Source of the DNA: Clostridia bacterium
GTDB lineage: Bacteria > Bacillota > Clostridia > Oscillospirales > Ruminococcaceae
Length of the DNA: 11,790 bases
Reading direction: 5' to 3'
Assembly (NCBI GenBank): GCA_021152595.1
Contig: JAGKVC010000104.1
Span: 1-11,790, forward strand
Shown here: positions 6,120 to 11,790 of the stretch, piece by piece
Position numbering within the stretch: the stretch's first letter is position 1
How the letters are laid out: every line of letters starts with the position of its first letter
Notes under the pieces: generated by a model
What the model saw: only the letters and a program-made list of their open reading frames with translations
Databases searched by the model: none
Told to the model about the DNA's origin: nothing
Position numbers and translations under genes: made by a program

Positions 6120-6890
6120 ATGACAGAACCGTTTCAGATCCGTGCCGATGTACACACCCATACCGTTGCATCGACACACGCATATTCAACTGTAACCGAA
6201 ATGGCACAGGCAGCCTCAGAAACCGGCGTGAAGCTGCTCGGCATCACCGATTACGGTCCGGGCGCGCCGGATGCGCCGCATATCTGGCATTTCCATAATT
6301 ACAAGATCCTGCCGCGTGAAATCTGCGGTGTCAAGATGCTCTACGGTGTCGAAGCAAATATCATGGATGAATTCGGCACACTCGATATGGATGCACATGA
6401 GCTGTCCTTCTGTGAATGGGTGGTCGCATCCTATCACACCTCCTGCGTCAGCTTTCCGCGCACACCGGAGCTTGTCACGCAGGGCTACCGCAAGCTCTGT
6501 GAAAATCCGCTTGTCGATGTCATCGGGCATCCGACAACGGCGATGTTTCCCTTTGACTATGAGCCGGTGCTGAAGCTCTTTAAGGAGGCAGGCAAGCTCG
6601 TTGAGATCAACGAAAGCTCGCTGCAATGGAAGCAGGGCGCGCTTGAAAACGGCAAAACCGTCTATGCACTCTGCAAGAAATATGAAATCCCGATCGTGCT
6701 GAATACGGATGCGCATTTTGCAGGACTCGTCGGCAAAACACCGATCGCAGAGCAGCTTTTGCGCGATCTTGACTTTCCGCGCAGCCTGATCGTCAGTCTC
6801 GATGCAGACCGCATCATGGAGCTGGCGCGTCAGAAGCGCAATATCCGCTTTGATTCCAATGAAAAACAGATCGCAAGAGAATCTGTATAA
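6120..6890 (+). CDS. PHP-domain phosphoesterase, YcdX-like
   Basis: The product is 256 residues, starting 8 nt after hprK, with GAGGTG overlapping the hprK stop. The PHP family holds a trinuclear metal site and hydrolyses phosphate esters; YcdX-type members act as phosphatases of uncertain substrate. Ligands visible by comparison with E. coli YcdX are His12 and His14 (DVHTHT), His20, Glu78 (GVEANI), His106, His137 (GHP), and Asp197 and His199 (NTDAH). One expected ligand differs: the usual ITDHGP reads ITDYGP, with Tyr45. A PHP gene next to hprK and murB recurs in Clostridia, which suggests a link to carbon or cell-wall metabolism. The substrate cannot be told from the sequence. It is unlikely to be histidinol phosphatase, since no his genes lie nearby. 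Confidence 0.88.
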   Translation: MTEPFQIRADVHTHTVASTHAYSTVTEMAQAASETGVKLLGITDYGPGAPDAPHIWHFHNYKILPREICGVKMLYGVEANIMDEFGTLDMDAHELSFCEWVVASYHTSCVSFPRTPELVTQGYRKLCENPLVDVIGHPTTAMFPFDYEPVLKLFKEAGKLVEINESSLQWKQGALENGKTVYALCKKYEIPIVLNTDAHFAGLVGKTPIAEQLLRDLDFPRSLIVSLDADRIMELARQKRNIRFDSNEKQIARESV

Positions 6891-6909
6891 GAGATAAAAG
6901 GAGTACAAC

Positions 6910-7827
6910 ATGATAGATTTGGAACAGCTTTCGGCTGTCTGCCGGAATGCCGGTGCAGAGCTGACACCGGATGTCCGGCTCTCTGAACTCACGACCTTTA
7001 AGATCGGCGGCGCATGCAAGGCGCTCATCACCCTGCCCGATATCGCCGCCTGCCAGACAATTATCACGTATCTGCGTGAAAATCAGATCCCGTTCACGCT
7101 GATCGGACGCGGAAGCAATCTTCTCGCAGCCGATCAGGGGTATGAAGGGATCGTACTGAAGCTCGGCGGCGCGCTTGCCGCAGAGATCACAGAGGAAAAC
7201 GGCGCTGTCACCTGCGGCGCAGGCGTCTCGCTGAAAAATCTCTGCCTCTTTGCACTTGAGCATGCACTGACGGGACTGGAATTTGCATTCGGCATCCCCG
7301 GCTCGGTCGGCGGCGCAGTCTTTATGAATGCCGGTGCCTATGACGGCGAATTCTCGCAGGTTCTCGAAAGCGTCACGGCGCTTGATGAGAACGGAAATCT
7401 CCTGACGCTCGGTGCATCCGAGCTGAATCTCGGCTACCGGCACAGCGTATTCATGGAGCATCCGTGGATCGTTTTGCAGGCGACCGTCCGGCTGACATCC
7501 GGCGAACAGGAAGCAATCCGTGCAAAGATGCAGGATCTTCTCGGAAGAAGAAAATCCAAGCAGCCGCTTGAATTTCCGAGTGCAGGCAGCACGTTCAAGC
7601 GACCTGTCGGGAGCTATGCCTCGAAGCTGATCGACGAATGCGGTCTCAAGGGCTATACGGTCGGCGGCGCACAGGTCAGCGAGAAGCATGCAGGCTTTGT
7701 CGTGAACCGCGGCGGTGCAACCTTCGCGGATGTCATGGCAGTCTGTCAGCATGTACAGGAGGTTGTCAAGGCGCAGACAGGATTCATCCTTGAACTCGAA
7801 CCGGAAATCATCGGAGAAGCAGAATGA
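6910..7827 (+). CDS. murB: UDP-N-acetylenolpyruvoylglucosamine reductase MurB
   Basis: The product is 305 residues. AAGGAG (6898-6903) lies 6 nt before the ATG. MurB is a cytoplasmic FAD enzyme that uses NADPH to reduce UDP-GlcNAc-enolpyruvate to UDP-N-acetylmuramate, the second committed step of peptidoglycan precursor synthesis. The FAD-binding part shows LIGRGSNLL (64-72) and GLEFAFGIPGSVGGAVFMNAGAY (122-144, continuous). The C-terminal substrate domain has SAGSTFKRP, with Ser227 as the probable proton donor, and LIDECGLKG. Arg177 in YRHS and the Glu near 296 in LELEPE are the other expected active-site residues. The length and motifs fit the shorter type II MurB of Gram-positive bacteria. 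Its stop overlaps the next start as ATGA, suggesting translational coupling. Confidence 0.97.
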   Translation: MIDLEQLSAVCRNAGAELTPDVRLSELTTFKIGGACKALITLPDIAACQTIITYLRENQIPFTLIGRGSNLLAADQGYEGIVLKLGGALAAEITEENGAVTCGAGVSLKNLCLFALEHALTGLEFAFGIPGSVGGAVFMNAGAYDGEFSQVLESVTALDENGNLLTLGASELNLGYRHSVFMEHPWIVLQATVRLTSGEQEAIRAKMQDLLGRRKSKQPLEFPSAGSTFKRPVGSYASKLIDECGLKGYTVGGAQVSEKHAGFVVNRGGATFADVMAVCQHVQEVVKAQTGFILELEPEIIGEAE

Positions 7828-8561
7828 AACAGCCATATTTGTTCTCGGTCGTTGTACCGGCACACAATGAAGAACAGTATATCGGAAAATGTCTGCAAGC
7901 GATCCGCACTGCGGAGGAGCAGGCAGAAAAGGGCAGCGTACAGATCATAGTCGTTGCGAACCGCTGCACCGACAAAACCGCAGAAATTGCAAAACAATAC
8001 GGTGCCGAAGTCGTTGAGAATCAGGAAAAATGCATCGCAAGCATCCGCAATGCAGGCGCGCAGACCGCGTCCGGCGAAATCCTCGTGACGGTGGATGCGG
8101 ATACCTACATCGCACCGGAGACATTCAAGGAGATCCGTTCGCTGCTCGACAGCGGCAAATACATCGGCGGCGGTGCCGTCCCGACCTTTGAACGCGCATC
8201 GCTCGGGATTGCGGTCTCATCCTTCTATGTGCTGCTCCAGATGCTGCCGGAGATCATCAAATGCCGCGGCATGCTGTCCGGCGCTGTATTCTGGTGCCGC
8301 AAGCGTGATTTTGATGCCGTCGGCGGATTTGATCCGTCGCTTGTCAGTCTCGAGGATCTGGATTTTGCCAAGCGGCTCAGGCAGTACGGCAGGGAGCAGG
8401 GTAAAAAATACGGCACGCTCAAATCGAAAATCTACACATCCGCGCGGAAATTCGATCAGTTCGGCGACTGGTATCTGATCAAGAACCGCAAGCTGACCAA
8501 GCGCATCTTCACCGGCAAGGACCGGGAAGCCGCCGATCAGTTCTATTACGATGTGCGGTAA
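7824..8561 (+). CDS. Family 2 glycosyltransferase
   Basis: The product is 245 residues and its ATG overlaps the murB stop by 4 nt. The GT-A fold of family GT2 is evident: VVVPAHNEE near the N-terminus (9-17), VANRCTDKTAEIA (44-56), the metal and nucleotide-sugar binding DADT (91-94), GGFDPS (167-172) and EDLDFAKRLR (177-186), which holds the likely catalytic acidic residues. These enzymes transfer a sugar from a nucleotide donor to lipid, glycan or protein. No clear membrane span is present, so it is probably cytoplasmic or peripheral. The coupling to murB hints at a cell-envelope glycan, but donor and acceptor cannot be named. No terminator of standard form follows; the structured repeat begins about 18 nt later. 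Confidence 0.92.
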   Translation: MKQPYLFSVVVPAHNEEQYIGKCLQAIRTAEEQAEKGSVQIIVVANRCTDKTAEIAKQYGAEVVENQEKCIASIRNAGAQTASGEILVTVDADTYIAPETFKEIRSLLDSGKYIGGGAVPTFERASLGIAVSSFYVLLQMLPEIIKCRGMLSGAVFWCRKRDFDAVGGFDPSLVSLEDLDFAKRLRQYGREQGKKYGTLKSKIYTSARKFDQFGDWYLIKNRKLTKRIFTGKDREAADQFYYDVR

Positions 8562-8578
8562 CAGGGAGTCACTGCTAT

Positions 8579-8797
8579 CAACTTAAGCCGAAATAAAAGT
8601 TTTGGTCGAGCTTTTTCAAAAGCTCGCAGGTTTCCAAAGGGCGGCGCCCTTTGGGCGCTCGTCGCAACGAGCGAAAATCCCCTGCGTCAAGAGCTCCGCA
8701 GGAGTGAATCCGATAAAACGATCCGGTGGATCGTTTTTCGGAGAGGGGCGCCCTGCGATAGAGGGCGCCCCTAAGGGTACCGCAACTCCTTAAGTTG
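8579..8797 (+). repeat. Structured intergenic repeat, copy 2
   Basis: It has the same order of stems as copy 1 (4863-5038). P1: CGAGCTTTT (8607-8615) with AAAAGCTCG (8618-8626). P2: GCAGG (8626-8630) with CCTGC (8681-8685), enclosing P3 (8634-8642 with 8646-8654) and P4 (8656-8662 with 8667-8673, loop CGCA). P5: AGGGGCGCCCT (8744-8754) with 8762-8772, loop GCGATAG. An extra hairpin (8715-8724 with 8728-8737) is inserted before P5. CAACTTAAG (8579-8587) and its exact reverse complement (8789-8797) flank the element. It lies between the glycosyltransferase and YcxB-like genes on the same strand. With no clear promoter or terminator in this gap, it may be carried inside a longer transcript. An open frame at 8602-8793 crosses it but is not conserved in frame with copy 1. 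Confidence 0.85.
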
Positions 8798-8822
8798 TTC
8801 GCATTGAACAGGGAGAAGACTT

Positions 8823-9392
8823 ATGATCATCAATGAATCAACGCTCTCGCAGGAGGACGCTGTCTTCCTGACAAAATGCGTGATCAGCGAAGCAATGAAA
8901 ACGCCGCGCAAGAAGATCTCCGGCGCAGTGCTGCTGACCGGTGCAGCCGCAATGCTGCTTTATGCAGTGCTCGGGCTGTATCTCATGATCAGGTTCACTG
9001 CTCCGACGGACATCGTGATCCATACGGTTTTATTCGGTGTACTCGGCATACTGGCGCTGCTGGCATTCCTTTTCAATAAGAAGATCATGCTCTGGCGCAC
9101 GATGCATGCAAAGGAATGGAACGCAATGCTCGGGCAGGCTGTCCGGAATGTATTTGAGGCAGATGCCGTCACGGTCTACCGCTCTGCAAACGGCACGGAG
9201 ACCGCGAACAAATTTGCATACACGCTGATACAGGGCTATACCGCGCAAAACGGCAGCCTGTATATCTGGGTGTATGCAGATCAGCGCAAACGATTTCTTG
9301 TGCTGCACGACAGCGGCTACACCGAAGGCAATCGGGACGATGTCCTCGCGCTGCTGCATAAATACGGCGTCCCGATGATGCAGATGCCGTAA
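8823..9392 (+). CDS. YcxB-like two-span membrane protein
   Basis: The product is 189 residues with GGGAG about 8 nt upstream of ATG 8823. A short N-terminal stretch is followed by two likely membrane helices (about 33-57 and 64-84) with positive residues (KTPRKK) before the first and (NKK) after the second. The C-terminal half is soluble. Its pattern (FEADAVTVYRSANGTETANKFAYTLIQGYTAQNGSLYIWV, then a Leu-rich end) resembles the YcxB-like domain, whose function is not known. It starts 25 nt after the repeat's flanking inverted repeat and is followed by rapZ after 18 nt, so it is probably cotranscribed with rapZ. The family call is from pattern memory only. Confidence 0.75.
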   Translation: MIINESTLSQEDAVFLTKCVISEAMKTPRKKISGAVLLTGAAAMLLYAVLGLYLMIRFTAPTDIVIHTVLFGVLGILALLAFLFNKKIMLWRTMHAKEWNAMLGQAVRNVFEADAVTVYRSANGTETANKFAYTLIQGYTAQNGSLYIWVYADQRKRFLVLHDSGYTEGNRDDVLALLHKYGVPMMQMP

Positions 9393-9410
9393 ACGGAAGG
9401 AAAACAAATC

Positions 9411-10295
9411 ATGATGGAAATGGTGTTGGTAACCGGCATGGCAGGTGCCGGCAAGACAAGCGCACTCGATGCGCTCGAGGATATCGGCTTCTATGCGGTG
9501 GACAATCTGCCGCTTGCAATGCTCGAGCCATACCTCAGACACTGTCTCGAAAAGGGCGGCAGATATTCCCGCACGGCTGCCGTCATTGACCTGCGCTCCT
9601 GTCACCGGTACTCGGAGCTTGCCGAGGCATACCGCAATATGCAGGACAAATATCAGCAGGATATCAAATTCACGATGCTCTGCGTCGAAGCCTCTGAGGA
9701 GGTACTGCTCAAGCGCTTCCATACGCTGCGCAGAAGCCACCCGGTCGCTGCGCGGAAATTCGAGGGCGATCTCGTCAAGGCGATCAATTTTGAACACGAT
9801 GAATTGCAGGTGCTGCGCGCAACCGCAGATTATCCGCTGGATTCCTCGCTGATCACGGCAGCACAGCTCAAGGAGCAGGTCAAGACGCATTTTTTGCAGC
9901 GTGTCACGGATGCCATGCCGATTCAGGTCATGAGCTTCGGCTTCAAATACGGCGCGCCGCTCGAAACCGATCTTGTATTTGATATGCGCTGCCTGCCGAA
10001 TCCCTACTATGTCGATGATCTGCGCGAGCATACCGGCGTCGAGAAATGCGTGCAGGATTATGTCATGGATGCGCCGGAATCGAAGGAATATTTCGATAAA
10101 ATCGTCAAGCTGCTGAAATTCCTCGTGCCGCTTTATATCCGCGAGGGCAGACCGCAGCTCGTGGTGGGATTCGGATGCACCGGCGGTCAGCATCGCTCAG
10201 TGACCTTTGCAGAGCTGGTCTCCGAGGAGCTGCGCAAAGCCGATATGCATGTGATCACGCATCACCGCGACTACAAGAAATCCAAGAAAAAATAA
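9411..10295 (+). CDS. rapZ: RapZ/YvcJ nucleotide-binding protein
   Basis: The product is 294 residues, usual length. GGAAGGA lies upstream; ATG 9411 is chosen, though ATGs at 9414 and 9420 are possible. The N-terminal P-loop domain has Walker A GMAGAGKT (9-16) and VDNLP (30-34). The C-terminal domain has VMSFGFKYGAP, FDMRCLPNPYY and the signature GCTGGQHRS (255-263). In E. coli RapZ is an RNA-binding adaptor that directs decay of the GlmZ small RNA and so tunes GlmS, the source of amino sugar for the wall; in B. subtilis YvcJ binds and hydrolyses nucleotides and affects competence. The role in this organism is not known. The gene normally sits before yvcK and whiA; here it is followed by a terminator-like hairpin and birA. 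Confidence 0.95.
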   Translation: MMEMVLVTGMAGAGKTSALDALEDIGFYAVDNLPLAMLEPYLRHCLEKGGRYSRTAAVIDLRSCHRYSELAEAYRNMQDKYQQDIKFTMLCVEASEEVLLKRFHTLRRSHPVAARKFEGDLVKAINFEHDELQVLRATADYPLDSSLITAAQLKEQVKTHFLQRVTDAMPIQVMSFGFKYGAPLETDLVFDMRCLPNPYYVDDLREHTGVEKCVQDYVMDAPESKEYFDKIVKLLKFLVPLYIREGRPQLVVGFGCTGGQHRSVTFAELVSEELRKADMHVITHHRDYKKSKKK

Positions 10296-10302
10296 TCATG
10301 AC

Positions 10303-10333
10303 ACGGGGTTCCGTTCCGCGGGATCCCGTTTTT
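10303..10333 (+). terminator. Terminator-like hairpin directly before the birA ribosome binding site
   Basis: ACGGGGTTCC (10303-10312) pairs with GGGATCCCGT (10320-10329), 10 bp with two G-U pairs and a 7-nt loop, and runs into TTTTT (10329-10333). The next base begins CAGGAG, the birA ribosome binding site. The hairpin has the form of an intrinsic terminator. It leaves no space for a promoter before birA, so it may act as an attenuator or only partly stop transcription. Confidence 0.75.
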
Positions 10334-10345
10334 CAGGAGAACAAA

Positions 10346-11134
10346 ATGGATACAGTGACTTACAGGGAGATTCTCTCGCGCCTGACACCGGATGCGGCAG
10401 GCGTTTCGCTTCAGGTATTTGATTCCGTGACCTCGACCAATGATCTGCTGCGGGAAGCGGCTGAGCGGAATGCGCCGGAATTCACCGTATTTGCTGCAAA
10501 ACAGCAGACCGCAGGCAAGGGGCGGCAGGGCAGACAGTTCTATTCGCCGCCGCAGACCGGACTCTATCTCAGCATCCTGTTCCGGCCGCAGATCGCGCCT
10601 GCCGAAACTCTCGCGCTGACACCGATGGCAGCGGTTGCCGCCGCCGATGCGGTCGAGCGCTGTACCGGAAAGCAGGTGCAGATCAAATGGGTGAACGACC
10701 TGCTGCTCGGCGGCAGAAAAATATGCGGAATCCTCGCAGAATCGCAGTTTTCCGATGCTGAAACGCTGGATTATGTCATTGTCGGCATCGGGATCAATCT
10801 GCTGGAGCCGCCGCAGGGATTTCCGCCGGAGATCCGGGATATCGCAGGCGCCGTGTATCCAGCCGAAGCGAATGCGGAAACTGCCTTCACCGACTGCGCT
10901 GCGGCGCTGATTTCCGCGCTGATGCGAGAATACCGCGGTCTGCCGCAGAAGCACTATCTCACGGGCTACCGCAGCCGCCTCTGCATGCTCGGGAAGACGG
11001 TCACCGTCTGCGAGAACGGAACAGAGCGGCAGGCACAGGCAATCGCCGTGGACGATGATCTGCGGCTGCTCGTGCGTTATGCGGACGGCACGGAGCAATG
11101 GCGCTCGACCGGCGAAATCCGGATCCGGCTTTGA
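10346..11134 (+). CDS. birA: Biotin-protein ligase, single-function type
   Basis: The start is ATG 10346, with AGGAG (10335-10339) 6 nt upstream. An in-frame ATG at 10298 would place the terminator hairpin inside the coding region and has no ribosome binding site. The product is 262 residues. The enzyme makes biotinyl-AMP and transfers biotin to a lysine of acceptor proteins such as acetyl-CoA carboxylase or decarboxylase subunits. Visible are SVTSTNDLLREAA (27-39), the biotinyl-AMP loop GKGRQGR (57-63), KWVNDLLL (114-121), KICGILAE (125-132) and VIVGIGINL. The C-terminal SH3-like domain ends near TGEIRIRL. There is no N-terminal winged-helix domain, so unlike B. subtilis BirA it should not act as a biotin-responsive repressor. 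Confidence 0.95.
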   Translation: MDTVTYREILSRLTPDAAGVSLQVFDSVTSTNDLLREAAERNAPEFTVFAAKQQTAGKGRQGRQFYSPPQTGLYLSILFRPQIAPAETLALTPMAAVAAADAVERCTGKQVQIKWVNDLLLGGRKICGILAESQFSDAETLDYVIVGIGINLLEPPQGFPPEIRDIAGAVYPAEANAETAFTDCAAALISALMREYRGLPQKHYLTGYRSRLCMLGKTVTVCENGTERQAQAIAVDDDLRLLVRYADGTEQWRSTGEIRIRL

Positions 11135-11149
11135 GAGAGGAGCAATGTC

Positions 11150-11790
11150 ATGTATCATATCTTTCTCGTGGAGGACGACCGCGCACTCTCCGAAACCCTC
11201 GCGCAGATGCTCACCGACCGCGATTTCAAGGTGACCTGTGTCCGCGATTTTCGCAGGATTGCAGAGGAATTTGAAGCAGCACAGCCGCAGCTTGTCCTGC
11301 TCGACCTGATGCTCCCCTTTGACAACGGCTATCACTGGTGTGCCGAGCTGCGCAAGCGTTCCGATGTTCCGATCGTATTTCTCTCATCCGCGGCGGATAA
11401 TCTCAATATCGTCACGGCAATGCAGATGGGCGGCGATGATTTCATCGCAAAGCCCGTGGATATCAATGTCCTGACCGCAAAGCTGCACGCGATCCTGCGC
11501 CGGAGCTGCGGCACAGCGGCACCTGCACTCTCGCTGCACGGTCTGACGCTGCATCCGAATGACGCTTCCGCCGAGTATCAGGGCAGCCGGATCGAGCTGA
11601 CCAAAAACGAATTCCGCATCCTGCAAACGCTGATGGAACAGCACGGCAAAATCGTCAGCCGCGACACGCTGATGATGAAGCTCTGGCAGGATGACTGCTA
11701 TGTCGAAGAGAATACGCTGACCGTCAATGTGACGCGCCTGCGCAAAAAGCTCGCCGCCGCAGGGCTTTCCGATTTCATCCGGACGAAGGT
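11150..11790 (+). CDS. Response regulator, OmpR/PhoB type, BceR/GraR-like (cut at window end)
   Basis: The start is ATG 11150, 15 nt past the birA stop, with GAGAGGAG upstream; an ATG at 11145 is out of frame. At least 213 residues are present. The receiver domain (1-115) has the acidic pair Asp9-Asp10, the phosphoacceptor Asp52 in LVLLDLMLP, Ser79/Ser80 in place of the usual Thr region, and Lys101 in AKP. The winged-helix DNA-binding domain (from about 125) includes LTKNEFRIL, GKIVSRDTLM and NTLTVNVTRLRKKL. That last segment is characteristic of BceR/GraR-type regulators, which in Firmicutes respond to cell-wall-active peptides together with an intramembrane-sensing kinase and an ABC transporter. 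Such partners would lie beyond the window; this role is inferred. Confidence 0.92.
   Translation, partial: MYHIFLVEDDRALSETLAQMLTDRDFKVTCVRDFRRIAEEFEAAQPQLVLLDLMLPFDNGYHWCAELRKRSDVPIVFLSSAADNLNIVTAMQMGGDDFIAKPVDINVLTAKLHAILRRSCGTAAPALSLHGLTLHPNDASAEYQGSRIELTKNEFRILQTLMEQHGKIVSRDTLMMKLWQDDCYVEENTLTVNVTRLRKKLAAAGLSDFIRTK

Noticed and set aside
5173..6207. Antisense open frame (344 codons) over hprK
   Set aside because: The sense strand encodes an HPr kinase with all key motifs; the antisense product shows no family features.
8602..8793. 63-residue open frame across repeat copy 2
   Set aside because: It is made entirely of the structured repeat, with frame not conserved relative to copy 1 and no suitable ribosome binding site.
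8579..8797. Insertion sequence or transposase remnant
   Set aside because: No transposase coding is present, the flanking inverted repeats differ between the two copies, and no target duplication was seen.
10298..10345. Upstream in-frame ATG that would extend BirA by 16 residues
   Set aside because: It lacks a ribosome binding site and would translate through the terminator hairpin, while ATG 10346 has AGGAG at ideal spacing.

Overview
The window suggests a Gram-positive, probably anaerobic member of the Clostridia, most like Ruminococcus (Oscillospiraceae). The evidence is an HPr kinase/phosphorylase, a RapZ/YvcJ protein, strong GGAGG ribosome binding sites, and a secreted BspA-like repeat protein ending in a dockerin of the kind known from fibre-degrading ruminococci. 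All recognised genes lie on the + strand. The species assignment is inference.

Layout. (1) 1-337: the 3' end of mfd. (2) 420-4800: three genes for exported proteins. They are a small secreted protein with a Thr/Ala-rich linker and a sortase-like tail (509-1234), a lipoprotein with a possible carbohydrate-binding-type domain (1351-2271), and a 757-residue BspA-like protein with 15 regular 26-residue repeats plus a dockerin (2485-4758). The first and third have clear extended -10 promoters; the second and third are followed by good intrinsic terminators. (3) 4801-5148: no gene. It holds a structured intergenic repeat (copy 1) and the hprK promoter. (4) 5149-8561: a compact operon of hprK, a PHP-domain phosphoesterase, murB and a family 2 glycosyltransferase, the last two overlapping by 4 nt. 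(5) 8562-8822: no gene. It holds copy 2 of the structured repeat. (6) 8823-11790: a YcxB-like membrane protein, rapZ, a terminator-like hairpin, a biotin-protein ligase without a DNA-binding domain, and the start of a BceR/GraR-like response regulator cut by the window end.

The housekeeping half is a variant of the hprK-murB-rapZ neighbourhood of Gram-positive bacteria, which links carbon regulation and cell-wall precursor synthesis. The yvcK and whiA genes usually found after rapZ are replaced here by birA and a regulator gene.

The best candidate for something undescribed is the intergenic repeat at about 4863-5038 and 8579-8797. The two copies share a fold: a hairpin with paired changes, a three-way junction containing an invariant stem-loop, and a second hairpin whose stem sequence changes while its 7-nt loop stays GCGATAG. 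This pattern points to selection on RNA or single-stranded DNA structure rather than on protein.
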